From: Trichocoleus sp. FACHB-46
GTDB taxonomy: Bacteria; Cyanobacteriota; Cyanobacteriia; FACHB-46
Length of the DNA: 64,000 bases
Direction of reading: 5' to 3'
NCBI RefSeq assembly: GCF_014695385.1
Contig: NZ_JACJOD010000006.1
Location: 124,001 to 188,000, forward strand
Shown: in pieces, positions 9,017 through 18,826 of the stretch
Layout of the letters: the number at the start of each line of letters is the position of its first letter
Numbering within the stretch: position 1 is the stretch's first letter
Notes under the pieces: generated by a model
Databases searched by the model: none
The model's input: the letters and a program-made list of their open reading frames with translations, nothing else
Told to the model about the DNA's origin: nothing
Program-made: the position numbers and the translations under genes

Positions 9017-9464
9017 GCGATACTCCTAAGCCAACTTTTCTATCCTGCCACTTAGTGTTCTGATTTATCTATTTTTCGGCCTATTTTAAGGTTCAAAAGG
9101 TTTCTGGAACTGAGGTAGGTTCTGACCAGTGCTTAAGCCCACTTTACATTCGCGTGAATCTACATAAGCTTTTTACCAGAGCAGGGAAGTGAATCCAAAA
9201 CATAGAAAAGGATGAAGGGTTGATTACTCAATGACTTCCGTACGATTACGGCTGTACTGGGGCGGTTGATAGAACAAAGTTTGAGATAGAACAACCTCTC
9301 TCTAATCCCTAGAATTCAAACTTTATAATTTAGATTTCTTGGTTCAGGAAAACTACTAAAGATCTCTTTGCTTTTAGATAAAGTCAATCCTGGTAATGCC
9401 TATCATGAAGCAAACCAACTGATGATTCAAAAGCTGAACTCATGAAAATAAAATAATAGATTTT
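9017..9464. other. Intergenic upstream of the histidine kinase
   Basis: A 448-base AT-rich spacer between the divergent rsmE and kinase genes. The kinase ATG has no Shine-Dalgarno (AATAATAGATTTT before it). I see no RNA gene or convincing operator. Confidence 0.5.
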
Positions 9465-11408
9465 ATGTGGGAATTTTTTAGCAATTTTTTATCTTCGGAT
9501 CAATTTATTCCACATGGGCATTGCTATCTATGGCAACCTCACTTAGTTTGGCTGCATGCGATTTCAGATTTAGCGATCGCCCTAGCTTATTACTCAATTC
9601 CTGTTTTGTTGCTTTACTTTATCCACAAGCGCCGCGACATTCCTTTTCCGTGGATTTTTCTGCTCTTTGGCGCTTTCATTATTGCTTGTGGCACCACCCA
9701 TATCTTAGAGGTTTGGACCCTCTGGTATCCGATTTATTGGGTGTCTGGCACAATCAAGGCTTTCACCGCCATAGTGTCTCTCTTCACCGCTCTGGAACTG
9801 GGACCACTAATGCCGAAACTACTGGCCTTACCGAGTTCTGCCCAGTTAGAAAAAACTAATCGGGAATTAGAGCAACAGATTCTAGAACGTCAACAAGCGG
9901 AATTAGCACTCCAAGCCACTCATAGCCAACTAGAGATTCGGGTGACAGAACGCACTGCAGCGCTCGCTCAGGTCAACAAGGAACTGAGGTTAGAAATTGC
10001 TGAGCGGCAACACATGGAAGCCACGCTGAGAGAGAGTGAGCAACGGTTTCGGGCAACTTTTGAACAAGCTGCGGTGGGGATCGGCCATGTTGGTTTGGAT
10101 GGGCAATGGTTGCGGGTTAATCAAAAGCTCTGTGACATTGTTGGTTATAGCCGCTCAGAGCTACTCAATCTAACCTTTCAAGACATTACCCACCCTGATG
10201 ACTTAGCCGCCGATTTGGGACATGTTCACCAAATTTTAGCTGGGACAATTTCGACTTTCTCGATGGAGAAGCGGTACATCTGCAAAGATGGCTCTACAAA
10301 TTGGGTTAATTTAACTGTTTCACTGATGCGGGAAGCGACTCAGCCCAAATATTTCATTTCTGTGATTGAAGATATTTCTGAGCGGCGGCAGGCTGAGGCA
10401 AAACTACAAAAGTCTTTGAAAGAATTATCAGATATTAAGTTTGCTTTAGACCAAGCGGCGATCGTGGCTGCCACTGACCAAAAAGGTACGATTAATTATG
10501 TTAATGACACGTTCTGTGAACTATCCCAGTACAGCAGAGAGGAACTGATTGGAAAAAACCATCGCCTGATTAACTCTAGTTATCACGACTTGGATTTCTT
10601 CCAAAATTTTTGGGTCACGATCTCCAAGGGCAAAGTTTGGAAAGGGGAAATTAAGAACCGTGCTAAGGATGGTAGTTACTACTGGGTTGATACGACCATC
10701 GTGCCTTTTCTTAATGAACAGAGTCAGCCGTTTCAGTATCTTTCGATTCGTTTTGATATTACTAATCGTAAGCAAATCGAAGAAGATATGAGAACGTCGC
10801 TTCGAGAAAAAGAAGTTTTACTGAAGGAAATTCATCATCGGGTTAAAAATAACTTGCAAATTATTTCCAGTTTGTTGAATTTGCAAGCTCAGTATCTGAA
10901 CGATAGTGCGGCGCTGGCTATTTTTAGGGAAAGCCAAAACCGAATTGAGTCAATGGCACTAATTCACGAGAAGTTATATCAGTCAAAAGATATGGCCCGA
11001 ATTAATGCTTCTGAGTATATTTATGATCTTGTGACTAATTTGTTTTACACCTATGAAATTAATTCTGAGGCGATCGCCTTAAGAATTAATATAGATGAAA
11101 TTTGGTTGGGTCTGGATACTGCGATCCCCTGCGGCCTAATTATTAACGAATTGGTATTAAATGCACTCAAGCACGCATTTCCCAAGGGGCACACTGGAGA
11201 AATTTGTATTTCTTTTGGTCTTAGAGATGCTCATCACCTGATGCTTGTGGTCAGCGACACTGGAGTTGGTCTTCCAAAAGATTTGGATTATCAAAACACC
11301 GATTCTTTAGGTTTGCAGTTAGTGAACGCACTAACTCAGCAGCTTGAGGGGGTTATTGAAATTAATCAGAGTAATGGCGTCAAATTTGAGATTGTGTTTT
11401 CTAACTAA
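9465..11408 (+). CDS. Ethylene-receptor-like sensor histidine kinase (SynEtr1 type)
   Basis: A 647-residue membrane sensor. The first 115 residues form three helices homologous to the plant ETR1 ethylene-binding domain. Offset by ten, D35, Y42, I45, P46, I72, C75 and H79 match ETR1 D25, Y32, I35, P36, I62, C65 and H69, including the Cu(I) ligands in [14 protein letters not shown] coiled coil (about 130-190) and two PAS domains (about 190-310 and 320-440) follow. The kinase is a HisKA_2 core with [14 protein letters not shown] (phospho-His probably H458), and the HATPase has an N-box [13 protein letters not shown] and DTGVGLP. Unlike Synechocystis Slr1212, I see no GAF domain. Its partner starts 15 bases downstream. 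Confidence 0.92.
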   Translation: MWEFFSNFLSSDQFIPHGHCYLWQPHLVWLHAISDLAIALAYYSIPVLLLYFIHKRRDIPFPWIFLLFGAFIIACGTTHILEVWTLWYPIYWVSGTIKAFTAIVSLFTALELGPLMPKLLALPSSAQLEKTNRELEQQILERQQAELALQATHSQLEIRVTERTAALAQVNKELRLEIAERQHMEATLRESEQRFRATFEQAAVGIGHVGLDGQWLRVNQKLCDIVGYSRSELLNLTFQDITHPDDLAADLGHVHQILAGTISTFSMEKRYICKDGSTNWVNLTVSLMREATQPKYFISVIEDISERRQAEAKLQKSLKELSDIKFALDQAAIVAATDQKGTINYVNDTFCELSQYSREELIGKNHRLINSSYHDLDFFQNFWVTISKGKVWKGEIKNRAKDGSYYWVDTTIVPFLNEQSQPFQYLSIRFDITNRKQIEEDMRTSLREKEVLLKEIHHRVKNNLQIISSLLNLQAQYLNDSAALAIFRESQNRIESMALIHEKLYQSKDMARINASEYIYDLVTNLFYTYEINSEAIALRINIDEIWLGLDTAIPCGLIINELVLNALKHAFPKGHTGEICISFGLRDAHHLMLVVSDTGVGLPKDLDYQNTDSLGLQLVNALTQQLEGVIEINQSNGVKFEIVFSN

Positions 11409-11423
11409 AACTCACCTAGGAAA

Positions 11424-12977
11424 ATGACAACTATAAACATAATGGTGGTTGAGGATGAAAGCATTGTCGCCAAAGATCTGCAAAACAGATTGAAGAAATT
11501 TGGCTATGCAGTGCCTGTGGTTGCTGCTTCTGGTGAAGAAGCTATTTTGAGAGCGTCCGAGAGTCACTTGGATTTAGTCTTAATGGATATTCGCCTCAAA
11601 GGTGCGATCGATGGAATCGAAGCAGCTAGACAAATTCACCACCGCTTTCAACTACCAATTATTTACTTGACGGCCTACGCTGATGACGACACCTTAGCTC
11701 GTGCTAAACAAACTCAGCCGTACGGCTACATATTGAAACCCTTTAAAGAACGAGAACTCAATACAACGATCGAAATTACTTTAGCCAGGCATCGGTTAGA
11801 GAGGCAGTTGCAAGAGCGAGAGCAGTGGCTGTCAACTGTTTTGAGAAGCATCGCTGATGCTGTGATTACAATTGACACGACAGGGTTGATTACGTTCATG
11901 AACCCCGTGGCTGAAAGTTTGACTGGCTGGCAGCAAGCCCAAGCTCTTGGGAAGCCCACGATCGCTGTTTTCCAAACCGAGGATGAAGCCACTCAGAGCA
12001 TCCTCCAGCAGCCCATCAGCAGCTTCTTTGACACCAGCCTGGGCATGAAAACTGCCGTAGAAACCAGCCTCAGATGCAGTGACGACCAAGATATTCCCAT
12101 TGAGTACAGTATTACGCCGCTACAGAACGACCAACACTTAATAATGGGCGCTGTTTTAGTATTCCGCGATCGCACAGAGCAACTCAAAGCCAAGGCAGCA
12201 ATCCGCCAGCAGGCTGAACAAGCTCGGCTCGTAGCAGAATTGCAAAAATTGAATCAACTCAAAGATGACTTTTTGAGCACGGTGTCCCATGAGCTACGGA
12301 CGCCGATGTCAAATATGAAAATGGCGCTGCAAATGTTGACGATCGCTACCAACGCTGAACGCCAACAGCGGTATTTGGAAATCTTAAAAGCAGAATGTGC
12401 TCGTGAAATTGACCTAATTAACGACCTACTAGATTTACAGCGTTTAGAAGCAGCATCTTATCCCACGTTTCTAGTAGAGGCGATCAATTTACAGGATTGG
12501 TTCTCTAGCTTAATTGAGCCTTTCCGTTCCCGCCTGCAAGAACATCAACAGGTAATCAAGATTGACCTGCCAGAAAACTTTCCGCCCTTAATTACCGATC
12601 GCGCCAGCTTAGAGCGCATGTTAGTCGAATTACTGAATAATGCTTGCAAGTACACCCCGGCGGGTGGCCAAATTATTCTGAAGGCAGAGCAGGTGACTAG
12701 TACTTCACCACCTTTTGAGTCAGTTCCTCTCACTTGCCTAATTATTCAAAATCAAGCCGAAATTCCCCCAACAGAACTCCTGCGAATTTTTGATAAGTTT
12801 TATCGGGTTCCCCATGCTGACCCGTGGAAGCAAGGAGGTACTGGTTTAGGCCTAGCCTTAGTCAAGCGGCTGGTAGAGCAGCTACAAGGTAACATTCAAG
12901 TCGAGAGCAGCCACGGGTGGACGGTTTTTACGATGCAGCTCCCACCCTTGAATTTAGTGACCAATCCAGAAAGCTAA
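11424..12977 (+). CDS. Hybrid response regulator/histidine kinase (REC-PAS-HisKA-HATPase)
   Basis: A 517-residue soluble protein. An N-terminal receiver (1-125) has phospho-acceptor D55 in LVLMDIRL and K106 in YILKPF. A PAS domain (about 132-255) and a short coiled coil follow. The HisKA has FLSTVSHELRTPM with H289, and the HATPase has LLNNACKYTPAGG, FDKFYR and GGTGLGLALVKRL. REC before kinase is the layout of an intermediate that takes phosphate from an upstream kinase. The gene follows the ethylene-receptor-like kinase by 15 bases, so the two probably form one relay. No DNA-binding output domain is encoded in the pair. Confidence 0.92.
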   Translation: MTTINIMVVEDESIVAKDLQNRLKKFGYAVPVVAASGEEAILRASESHLDLVLMDIRLKGAIDGIEAARQIHHRFQLPIIYLTAYADDDTLARAKQTQPYGYILKPFKERELNTTIEITLARHRLERQLQEREQWLSTVLRSIADAVITIDTTGLITFMNPVAESLTGWQQAQALGKPTIAVFQTEDEATQSILQQPISSFFDTSLGMKTAVETSLRCSDDQDIPIEYSITPLQNDQHLIMGAVLVFRDRTEQLKAKAAIRQQAEQARLVAELQKLNQLKDDFLSTVSHELRTPMSNMKMALQMLTIATNAERQQRYLEILKAECAREIDLINDLLDLQRLEAASYPTFLVEAINLQDWFSSLIEPFRSRLQEHQQVIKIDLPENFPPLITDRASLERMLVELLNNACKYTPAGGQIILKAEQVTSTSPPFESVPLTCLIIQNQAEIPPTELLRIFDKFYRVPHADPWKQGGTGLGLALVKRLVEQLQGNIQVESSHGWTVFTMQLPPLNLVTNPES

Positions 12978-12998
12978 GGCCCAAGATGGGCTTAAGCT
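12972..12998. terminator. Stem-loop shared by two convergent gene ends
   Basis: AGCTAAGGCCCA-AGA-TGGGCTTAAGCT pairs over 12 positions with one mismatch and a 3-base loop. It includes the stop codons of both convergent genes (12975-12977 plus strand, 12992-12994 minus strand). There is no U-tract on either strand, so it may protect 3' ends rather than terminate transcription. Confidence 0.5.
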
Positions 12999-13393
12999 AC
13001 GCTGACTTGTGAGGTGTCTACTGCCTGGGTGCCGTCCACTTTGGCTGCCATACCTGTGATGTGTTCCAGAATCTCTGAGTTAGGCACAGAGCCTTTGAGG
13101 ATAATCGTGCCCCCGTTCTGGTCAATTTCTAAGCTGTCAATTTCACTAATCTGGGGATCACGATCGAAGGCGATCGCAACTCGCTTCGACAAACCCGCCG
13201 GGTCATATTCACCTTCAAGTCCCATATGCTCTGGAGCGGGCGGAGGTTGATGCATACCCGCCTTCTCTCGGAGTTCTAAGTCATACTCACCTGTAAGCCC
13301 AGGAGTCATCCCCGCTTCGTCTGGGTGCTTCTGAGTCTCCGACTGGAATTTTTTACTGCACTCCTGACCAAAGTGCCGTTCTAGCCAAGTCAT
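12992..13393 (-). CDS. BON-domain protein
   Basis: A 133-residue soluble protein. The C-terminal half (about 68-133) is one BON domain: DRDPQISEIDSLEIDQNGG, then IILKGSVPNSEILEHITGMA and a closing VDTSQVSV strand. The N-terminal half is polar, with two copies of a GLxGEYD motif (GLTGEYDLELREK and GLEGEYDPAGLSK). BON domains bind phospholipid or act in osmotic-shock proteins, but no signal peptide is seen here, so the protein is probably cytoplasmic. The role is unknown. Confidence 0.85.
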   Translation of the reverse strand: MTWLERHFGQECSKKFQSETQKHPDEAGMTPGLTGEYDLELREKAGMHQPPPAPEHMGLEGEYDPAGLSKRVAIAFDRDPQISEIDSLEIDQNGGTIILKGSVPNSEILEHITGMAAKVDGTQAVDTSQVSVA

Positions 13394-13556
13394 AATTCCA
13401 CCCCATAGGAGAGATAGGTTCTCGTATCCTCTATTACAAACTGGATGAGCCTAGTGTGGCATCTCTCGTTTGGTATGAGATGAAGGCGGAAAGAAGTCAG
13501 GAGTTAAAAAGCGAGAAAAGAAAAATCTCGAAACACTTACAATTACGTTCGTTTGC

Positions 13557-13613
13557 AGGGGGGCTGGGGGACGCAACTGTCTCTCAGGGGGGTTTGGGGG
13601 CGAGTGCCCCCAA
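13557..13613. repeat. Two-hairpin intergenic repeat, copy C
   Basis: Inverted relative to copies A and B. The stem TTGGGGGC-GAGT-GCCCCCAA is perfect over 8 bp. The second stem, around GGGGGACGCAACTGTCTC, has decayed. It lies just downstream of the sir stop. Confidence 0.75.
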
Positions 13614-13639
13614 GGATCGGATTTCGTAGATCTTAAGAA

Positions 13640-15634
13640 CTACGGCTTTTGGTTGGCTTGCACATAAGCTGCGATCGCTTCGGTAGCCAGTTGAGACACC
13701 TTTTTACCTTGCTGAGTGGCCATCGCTTGCAGACTGGCATAAAGGTCTTCTCGAACCGTGATGCGGCGGCGGATTTTGCCAAGCCCATCAGTCTCGCTCA
13801 CAGTAGCGATCGCTTCATCGTTAGCAGTGCTGATGGTAGCGGCGTAGCTACTCACAAGCTCGGGCGGTTCAGATTGGTAAGCCACAGCAAACTGCCGAAT
13901 TGCCTCTAAGCCAACGCGATCGCAGAAGTCGCCAAAGCTTTCCCCTGGTGTGCGAGATTGCTTGAAGTAGACAAAAATTGGCTCTAGTCCAATTTCTAAG
14001 TCATTGATGTGGAGCTTCTCCACATAAGGCTGAGATAGGCGGGTTTGGTTCGGAGAAGCCCCGAGCCAGACTTGGTAATGCTCTGGAGCACTGCCCACAA
14101 AACCGAGTTCTGCTAGGTAAGGACGGGCGCAGCCGTTAGGGCAACCTGTCATCCGAATAATAAAGTGCTCCTGCTCTAGACCCACTTTGTCTAGCAAAGC
14201 GCGAATCCGCTCCAGAATCTCTGGCATAATTCGCTCAGATTCGGTGACAGCCAAACCGCAAGTGGGCAAAGCAGGGCAAGCCATCGAATAGCGCACTAGA
14301 GAGTCGATCTGCTCGGGATCAACCTGCACACCACAGCGATCGAATATGGCTTGAATGGCGGCGCGATCGCTAGGAGCAATGTCACACAACATCACATCTT
14401 GACTACCCGTCAGCAAGATGGGCAGATTGTACTGCTGCACCACTTCTCGCAACGCAGTTCTCAGTTGAAAGGCACCTTCATCTTTGATGCGGCCATTCTC
14501 CACAGAGATGCCGAGAAATAGCTTGCCATCTCCCTGTTCTTGCCAGCCGAGAAAATCTAGATACTTAAATTCGGGTAACGGCTTGAAGGGTTGCAATGGC
14601 TTGCCAAAGTACTGCTCCACCTCGCTGCGGAACTTGTCAACCCCCCACTCTTCCATCAAGTATTTTAGGCGGGAGTGACGGCGATCACTGCGGTTGCCAT
14701 TGTCTCGCTGCGTCGCCACGATCGCTTTGACTGCCTCGTAAATGTCCGCTTTATCGACATAACCTAGCGGATCGGCAATGCGAGGAAAAGTGTCTTCTTT
14801 GCCGTGGGTACGGCCTAAACCGCCACCTGCCAGAATATTGAACCCCTCTAGCTCGCCCTGCTCATTGGTAATCACGACCAAGCTCAAATCTTGCGAGTAC
14901 AGGTCGATGGAGTTATCTCCTGGAATCGTGACCGCAATTTTGAATTTACGGGGCATGTAGTAAGTGCCATAGATCGGCTCCTCACTGTCCTGAAAAATGG
15001 TGCCATTACCGTTTTGTTGCCGAGCTGCCTTAACCTCTGGACGCTCCTCAGCACTGACAAACTTTTCGCCATCCAACCAAATTTCGTAATAAGCACCTGT
15101 TTGGGGGGTGAGTAAGTCGGCAATGCTGTTGGCGTACTCATGAGCGTAGATATACTCAGGCCGATTCTTGTAGGGCGCGGGCGGTGCCATGACGTTGCGA
15201 TTCAGGTCGCCACAAGCTCCTAGCGTGGAACCCATGCTCTTGACAATCGCGGCGATCGCGGTTCGCAGATTTTTCTTTAGGATGCCGTGGAGTTGAAATC
15301 CTTGGCGGGTCGTAGCGCGCAAGGTGCCATTGCCATAGTCGTCTGACAATTGGTCCAAAGTCAGGTAGAGCTGGGGGGGAATAAAGCCACCTGGACTCCG
15401 AGTCCGCAGCATAAACTGGTAGTCTTTCTCCTGCCCTTTAACCCGGTTGTCCCGATTGTCCTGCTGATAGGAACCGTGAAACTTCAGGATTTGAATCGCA
15501 TCTTCTGTAAAACAATTAGTATCAAGTAGCAATTCACTGGCAACAGGTTCACGTAAAAATTGGCTACGTTCCTTAAGACCTTCTACCTTAGAAGGTTTGC
15601 GAGCCACGGGAGTCGGAGTCGGAGTTTTAACCAT
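13640..15634 (-). CDS. sir: Ferredoxin-dependent sulfite reductase with ribbon-helix-helix-like tail
   Basis: A 664-residue enzyme that reduces sulfite to sulfide with six electrons from ferredoxin. The siroheme/4Fe-4S ligands are in [14 protein letters not shown] (CX5C) and [11 protein letters not shown] (CX3C). The N-terminal half has the paired sulfite/nitrite-reductase repeats ([31 protein letters not shown]). After about residue 615 comes an extra segment, [20 protein letters not shown] and [17 protein letters not shown], which has the strand-helix-helix pattern of a CopG/Arc ribbon-helix-helix domain. Typical Sir is about 20-30 residues shorter. The ATG lacks a Shine-Dalgarno. The gene stands alone. 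Confidence 0.95.
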   Translation of the reverse strand: MVKTPTPTPVARKPSKVEGLKERSQFLREPVASELLLDTNCFTEDAIQILKFHGSYQQDNRDNRVKGQEKDYQFMLRTRSPGGFIPPQLYLTLDQLSDDYGNGTLRATTRQGFQLHGILKKNLRTAIAAIVKSMGSTLGACGDLNRNVMAPPAPYKNRPEYIYAHEYANSIADLLTPQTGAYYEIWLDGEKFVSAEERPEVKAARQQNGNGTIFQDSEEPIYGTYYMPRKFKIAVTIPGDNSIDLYSQDLSLVVITNEQGELEGFNILAGGGLGRTHGKEDTFPRIADPLGYVDKADIYEAVKAIVATQRDNGNRSDRRHSRLKYLMEEWGVDKFRSEVEQYFGKPLQPFKPLPEFKYLDFLGWQEQGDGKLFLGISVENGRIKDEGAFQLRTALREVVQQYNLPILLTGSQDVMLCDIAPSDRAAIQAIFDRCGVQVDPEQIDSLVRYSMACPALPTCGLAVTESERIMPEILERIRALLDKVGLEQEHFIIRMTGCPNGCARPYLAELGFVGSAPEHYQVWLGASPNQTRLSQPYVEKLHINDLEIGLEPIFVYFKQSRTPGESFGDFCDRVGLEAIRQFAVAYQSEPPELVSSYAATISTANDEAIATVSETDGLGKIRRRITVREDLYASLQAMATQQGKKVSQLATEAIAAYVQANQKP

Positions 15635-16202
15635 CGGAGTTGCGGTACGAATTGAAAATAGTCAGAGGTGTGGAATACAACCAAACGTTGCAGTTAAAGT
15701 CAGGTCTGAACCATAAAGCCTTTAGTTAGTTCAGAGCCTCAGTAGTTCTAAGCTTTTTGATTCCCGGTAATCCGCCCGGAATTACGGTCAATCTATTTAT
15801 TTTATCATTGCATTTGCTGGGTCAACCTGCTTGTCAGGAATTTTGCATGAAAGTCCACCCTAACTTGAGGGAAAAGGGAGTTCTAAACCAAGCAGATTCA
15901 AGTCTAACGCTAGCCAACTTTACTCATTCAAGTTGCAACCCAGTAAGTTGATGATATCGCTTCAGAATTTCTCTGTAAACTCGTGTGAAGCAAAGCGAGA
16001 AAGCAGAGCTACAACCAGCGAACTCAGCATTACATTGACAAGCACTCCTTATCTTTCGGGTTAAGGTGCTCAAAACAGATATTTCGCTGTTATACAACTG
16101 CTGTAAGCAAAATGCTTAAGTTAAAGTGACGGCTGAGTTTGTTGTTAAAATTAAGCCATCAAACTCAAAAATATTATTTATTGAAGCTAGTTTTTAACTA
16201 TT
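15635..16202. other. Intergenic upstream of sir, no gene seen
   Basis: This spacer must hold the sir promoter. I see a bulged hairpin at 16041-16070 (AGCAC and CTTA pairing with TAAG and GTGCT), but no convincing regulatory site, RNA gene or coding frame. A 64-codon plus-strand frame at 15757 looks non-coding. Confidence 0.45.
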
Positions 16203-16232
16203 AAAAAAGCTCCTAACACCAAAGTTAGGAGC
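16203..16232 (-). terminator. Intrinsic terminator of the outer-membrane barrel gene
   Basis: On the minus strand GCTCCTAAC-TTTGGT-GTTAGGAGC forms a perfect 9-bp stem followed directly by six T. It lies about 170 bases beyond the stop at 16400, leaving a long 3' untranslated region. Confidence 0.88.
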
Positions 16233-16399
16233 CGACTAAAGCTGAGTTGAATTACTATTCAGTCTTGCTGAGCTGATGTAGAGTTGCTGAAAGGCTGCAT
16301 CAGAACTAACGGTTAAAAACTAGCAGATGAATGCCTACAACTTAGCCTGTTGTCATAGCGGCCTTGAGGCAATATTAAGCCTAAGTAGCTTCAGTGAGT

Positions 16400-16930
16400 T
16401 TAGAAGCGTAGACCTGCACCAGCTTGGAAGCTTAGAGAATCAGCAGGGCCATTTTGGTAAGCGTTAATGCCCCACTTGGTGTTACCGTAAACCACTACAT
16501 CTTTGGTGACTTTGGATTCAACACCAGCAGTTAATATAACTGCATCATCGTTACCTACTGGGGTTGGCTGGCCGTTTGCTTCCACAAAAGAATAGCCAAC
16601 ACCGCCATAAACTTGGGTATTTTTAGTGATCCCTTTGTCATAGGTGATCATCGGAATGATAGCGCTAGTGTCGTCGCTGTAAATAACTGAACCGCGCAGA
16701 GAAACGGGAGCTTTGCGAAGGCCGAAGCGACCATCAATCGTGCCGCCAAAGGTTGCAGCATCATTGTTTTGGCCACCGTTGGTGACACCTGCCGCTACAC
16801 CTGCACCGACATAGCTATCACTGAATCCTTTTCTAGGTTGAGCAGAAGCAGAACCAGCAGAAAGTAGAGGTGCGATCGCAATAACAGACAAAGCAGAAAA
16901 AGCAGCAATAGATTTCAGAGAGAGTGTCAT
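16400..16930 (-). CDS. Exported outer-membrane beta-barrel-like protein
   Basis: A 176-residue protein with a clear Sec signal (MTLSLKSIAAFSALSVIAIA, cleavage near SASA-QP at about 30). The mature part alternates short hydrophobic strands and turns (SYVGAGVAAGV, GGTIDGRFGLRK, QVYGGVGYSF, VVVYGNTKWGINAY) and ends in Phe (FQAGAGLRF), the usual signal for outer-membrane insertion. It would make a small barrel of about eight strands. GAGGG precedes the ATG by about 8 bases. A -10 box and an intrinsic terminator bracket it as a single-gene unit. The function is unknown. Confidence 0.85.
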   Translation of the reverse strand: MTLSLKSIAAFSALSVIAIAPLLSAGSASAQPRKGFSDSYVGAGVAAGVTNGGQNNDAATFGGTIDGRFGLRKAPVSLRGSVIYSDDTSAIIPMITYDKGITKNTQVYGGVGYSFVEANGQPTPVGNDDAVILTAGVESKVTKDVVVYGNTKWGINAYQNGPADSLSFQAGAGLRF

Positions 16931-16973
16931 TTTGGTTCCCTCAAAGGGTGAAGTTAATGTTTGCGTTCCTGAA

Positions 16974-16979
16974 TTTATA
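16974..16979 (-). promoter_or_regulatory. -10 box of the barrel gene
   Basis: TATAAAT on the minus strand about 45 bases before the ATG. No good -35 is present, so this is a tentative promoter call. Confidence 0.4.
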
Positions 16980-17386
16980 GTCGAAGAACCTGCTTGGAAA
17001 GTTCCAGGATAAATTGACTTAATTTCAGATTTCTAGAGGTAGCAGATCTGGGATTTTTGACTCTCTAAAAAGACTGGCCAGCTCAGAATTTTCACCTTCA
17101 AAGCAAAAAAACCATTATCTATATTTTCTAGATAAAGGTTTGCTGGATGTGATCCGATATTTCTAATCTAGCGTGTCGGATTAGTTTGAGTTGGTTGACA
17201 CAGTCGCTTTCTCAACTGGCACAGATAGCATCAAGTCAAATTAATAGATGCCACTAGCAAGAAGTTACTCCGAGCACTAGGTTTTCTGATGAAGAATACA
17301 TAATATCCAAACCAAGAAATTGGCCTCCGGATATTTATTGAAAATAGATTAATTAGATTGAGAAAATAGATGGAAGTCTGGTGAGA
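16980..17386. other. Intergenic, nothing assigned
   Basis: An AT-rich spacer between the barrel gene and the lipid-kinase stop. A weak 6-bp inverted repeat (ATCCGA/TCGGAT, about 17150-17190) is the only structure noticed. Confidence 0.4.
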
Positions 17387-18388
17387 TTACCGAACCTCAG
17401 AAGATTTTTCGTCGTCCTCTGACTCTAATTGCGCTTTAGAAACCACAACTAAGTTAGGCAACCCATCTAACTTTTCTTCGATAACGGTTTCAGGCGCGGA
17501 CGGTGCAAAAATAGTTAATCCTTGCGGGACACACTCTAGTTCGATGGGAGTTGTACCAATTAGTTCCCCATCCAAAACTACCTTCTGGGGAGGCTGAGTT
17601 GAAACTTTCAGACGTTTTGCTCTCAAATAGCCAATGTCATCCCGCTCGGTGGCGTTGCCAGTCAGGGCAGATTGCAGCAGATGATAGGAAGCTGCGATCG
17701 CCCCTGCTACATTGCGGGGAGCCACTACCGTTAGGTCAAGCAAACCATCATCAAAAATCACCCCAGCCGGTCCCTGCGCCAGAATTGAAGTGGGTGGGGC
17801 TGCATTGGCCACGGTAATCGCCGAAGCGGAAACTTGAATAATTTGGTCATCTGTTTCAATTTCTGCGTCAAAGGCAGGTAGCTGCCCCAGTTGCTTGACT
17901 CCGGCTAGGATGTAAGCCAGCATACCCAAGCGATTTTTAGAAGTGCGGTCTGCTTGTTCAACCGTCTCAGCTTCAAAGCCAATCCCAGCTAGCAGGAGCA
18001 TGGGTTTGCCATTACAGTAAGCCGCATCTACCTTTTTAGTTTCTCCGGCCAAGATGGTGGCGCAAGCAGCTTCAATGCTGTCAGGAATGCCGAGCGCATT
18101 GGCAAAGGCGTTAGCGGTGCCGCGTGAAATCACCCCCAGAGGAATATCGGTACCGACCAGAGCGGCTGCGGTCGCCGATAAAGTGCCATCCCCGCCAGAG
18201 GCGATTAAAGCTTCCACTCCTCGCTGCACCGCGTTATAGGCAAGTTGATCCGCATCGACTGTCTTGGTCGTCGATAGAATCTCTAGCTCCATCTCTGGCT
18301 CCAGCAAAGCCCGAATTTTAGCTAAATCTTGGGCTGGGTCGCTTTGGCCAGCGATGGGATTGAAAATGAGGCAAGCTGAGCGGATCAT
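17387..18388 (-). CDS. YegS/DAGK-family lipid kinase
   Basis: A 333-residue soluble kinase of the diacylglycerol/sphingosine kinase fold. ACLIFNPIAGQSD opens the nucleotide domain. SGGDGTLSATAAALVG is the glycine-rich ATP loop, and GVISRGTANAFANALG is the second DAGK signature. The C-terminal beta-sandwich domain (about 150-290) includes DDGLLDLTVV and VVLDGELIGTTPIELEC. Relatives phosphorylate diacylglycerol, phosphatidylglycerol or undecaprenol-like lipids; the substrate here is not known. The last 35 residues are an acidic extension. Confidence 0.92.
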   Translation of the reverse strand: MIRSACLIFNPIAGQSDPAQDLAKIRALLEPEMELEILSTTKTVDADQLAYNAVQRGVEALIASGGDGTLSATAAALVGTDIPLGVISRGTANAFANALGIPDSIEAACATILAGETKKVDAAYCNGKPMLLLAGIGFEAETVEQADRTSKNRLGMLAYILAGVKQLGQLPAFDAEIETDDQIIQVSASAITVANAAPPTSILAQGPAGVIFDDGLLDLTVVAPRNVAGAIAASYHLLQSALTGNATERDDIGYLRAKRLKVSTQPPQKVVLDGELIGTTPIELECVPQGLTIFAPSAPETVIEEKLDGLPNLVVVSKAQLESEDDEKSSEVR

Positions 18389-18546
18389 AGGGATGCAGAC
18401 GGGGGCTGTAGATGAAAGGTTGCAAACGTCTCTATTTCAAGTCTTAGAACTTGAAAGCTAAACGCCATCCTTCTCGGGAGGCGTTGTTAGGATATCTGTA
18501 TGAGCGCGATCGCCCAAAAAGCTGAAACTCTCAATTTATAAAGCTT

Positions 18547-18804
18547 ATGCCCGACCCATTAATGTACAGGCAGGACCATTTTGTGGTTTTGGCAGCTAAT
18601 CAGCCAGAACAATTTCTCACGGCTGCTGAACTGCTCAGCAAACTGGAGGCGATTTTAGCCCAACGCCAAGACAGCCTGCCTCAAGATTTGCAGAAGCTTA
18701 GCTCTATCCCAGACCAGGCCCAATATCTGCTAGACACTTCTTGCGAACTCGATATGGGGCCTGGGGATTTTTTGCAGTGGTATGTAGTCAGACTGGAAAA
18801 GTAA
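18547..18804 (+). CDS. crr7: NDH-1 complex assembly protein CRR7
   Basis: An 85-residue protein beginning MPDPLMYRQDHFVVLAANQ and ending with CELDMGPGDFLQWYVVRLEK, the conserved core of chlororespiratory reduction 7. In plants CRR7 is needed for assembly of the NDH-1 subcomplex at the thylakoid membrane, and the cyanobacterial protein is presumed to do the same. There is no transmembrane segment. It is probably monocistronic, and no Shine-Dalgarno is seen. Confidence 0.88.
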   Translation: MPDPLMYRQDHFVVLAANQPEQFLTAAELLSKLEAILAQRQDSLPQDLQKLSSIPDQAQYLLDTSCELDMGPGDFLQWYVVRLEK

Positions 18805-18826
18805 GGAACGTGGGGGTTGCAATTGC

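Noticed and set aside
15757-15951. 64-codon plus-strand frame upstream of sir
   Set aside because: It lacks a Shine-Dalgarno, has no protein-like pattern, and lies in the sir promoter region.
6519-16062. Shared 12-mer ATCTTTCGGGTT at 6519 and 16051
   Set aside because: Many 12-mer matches are expected by chance in 64 kb, and the surrounding sequence is not related.
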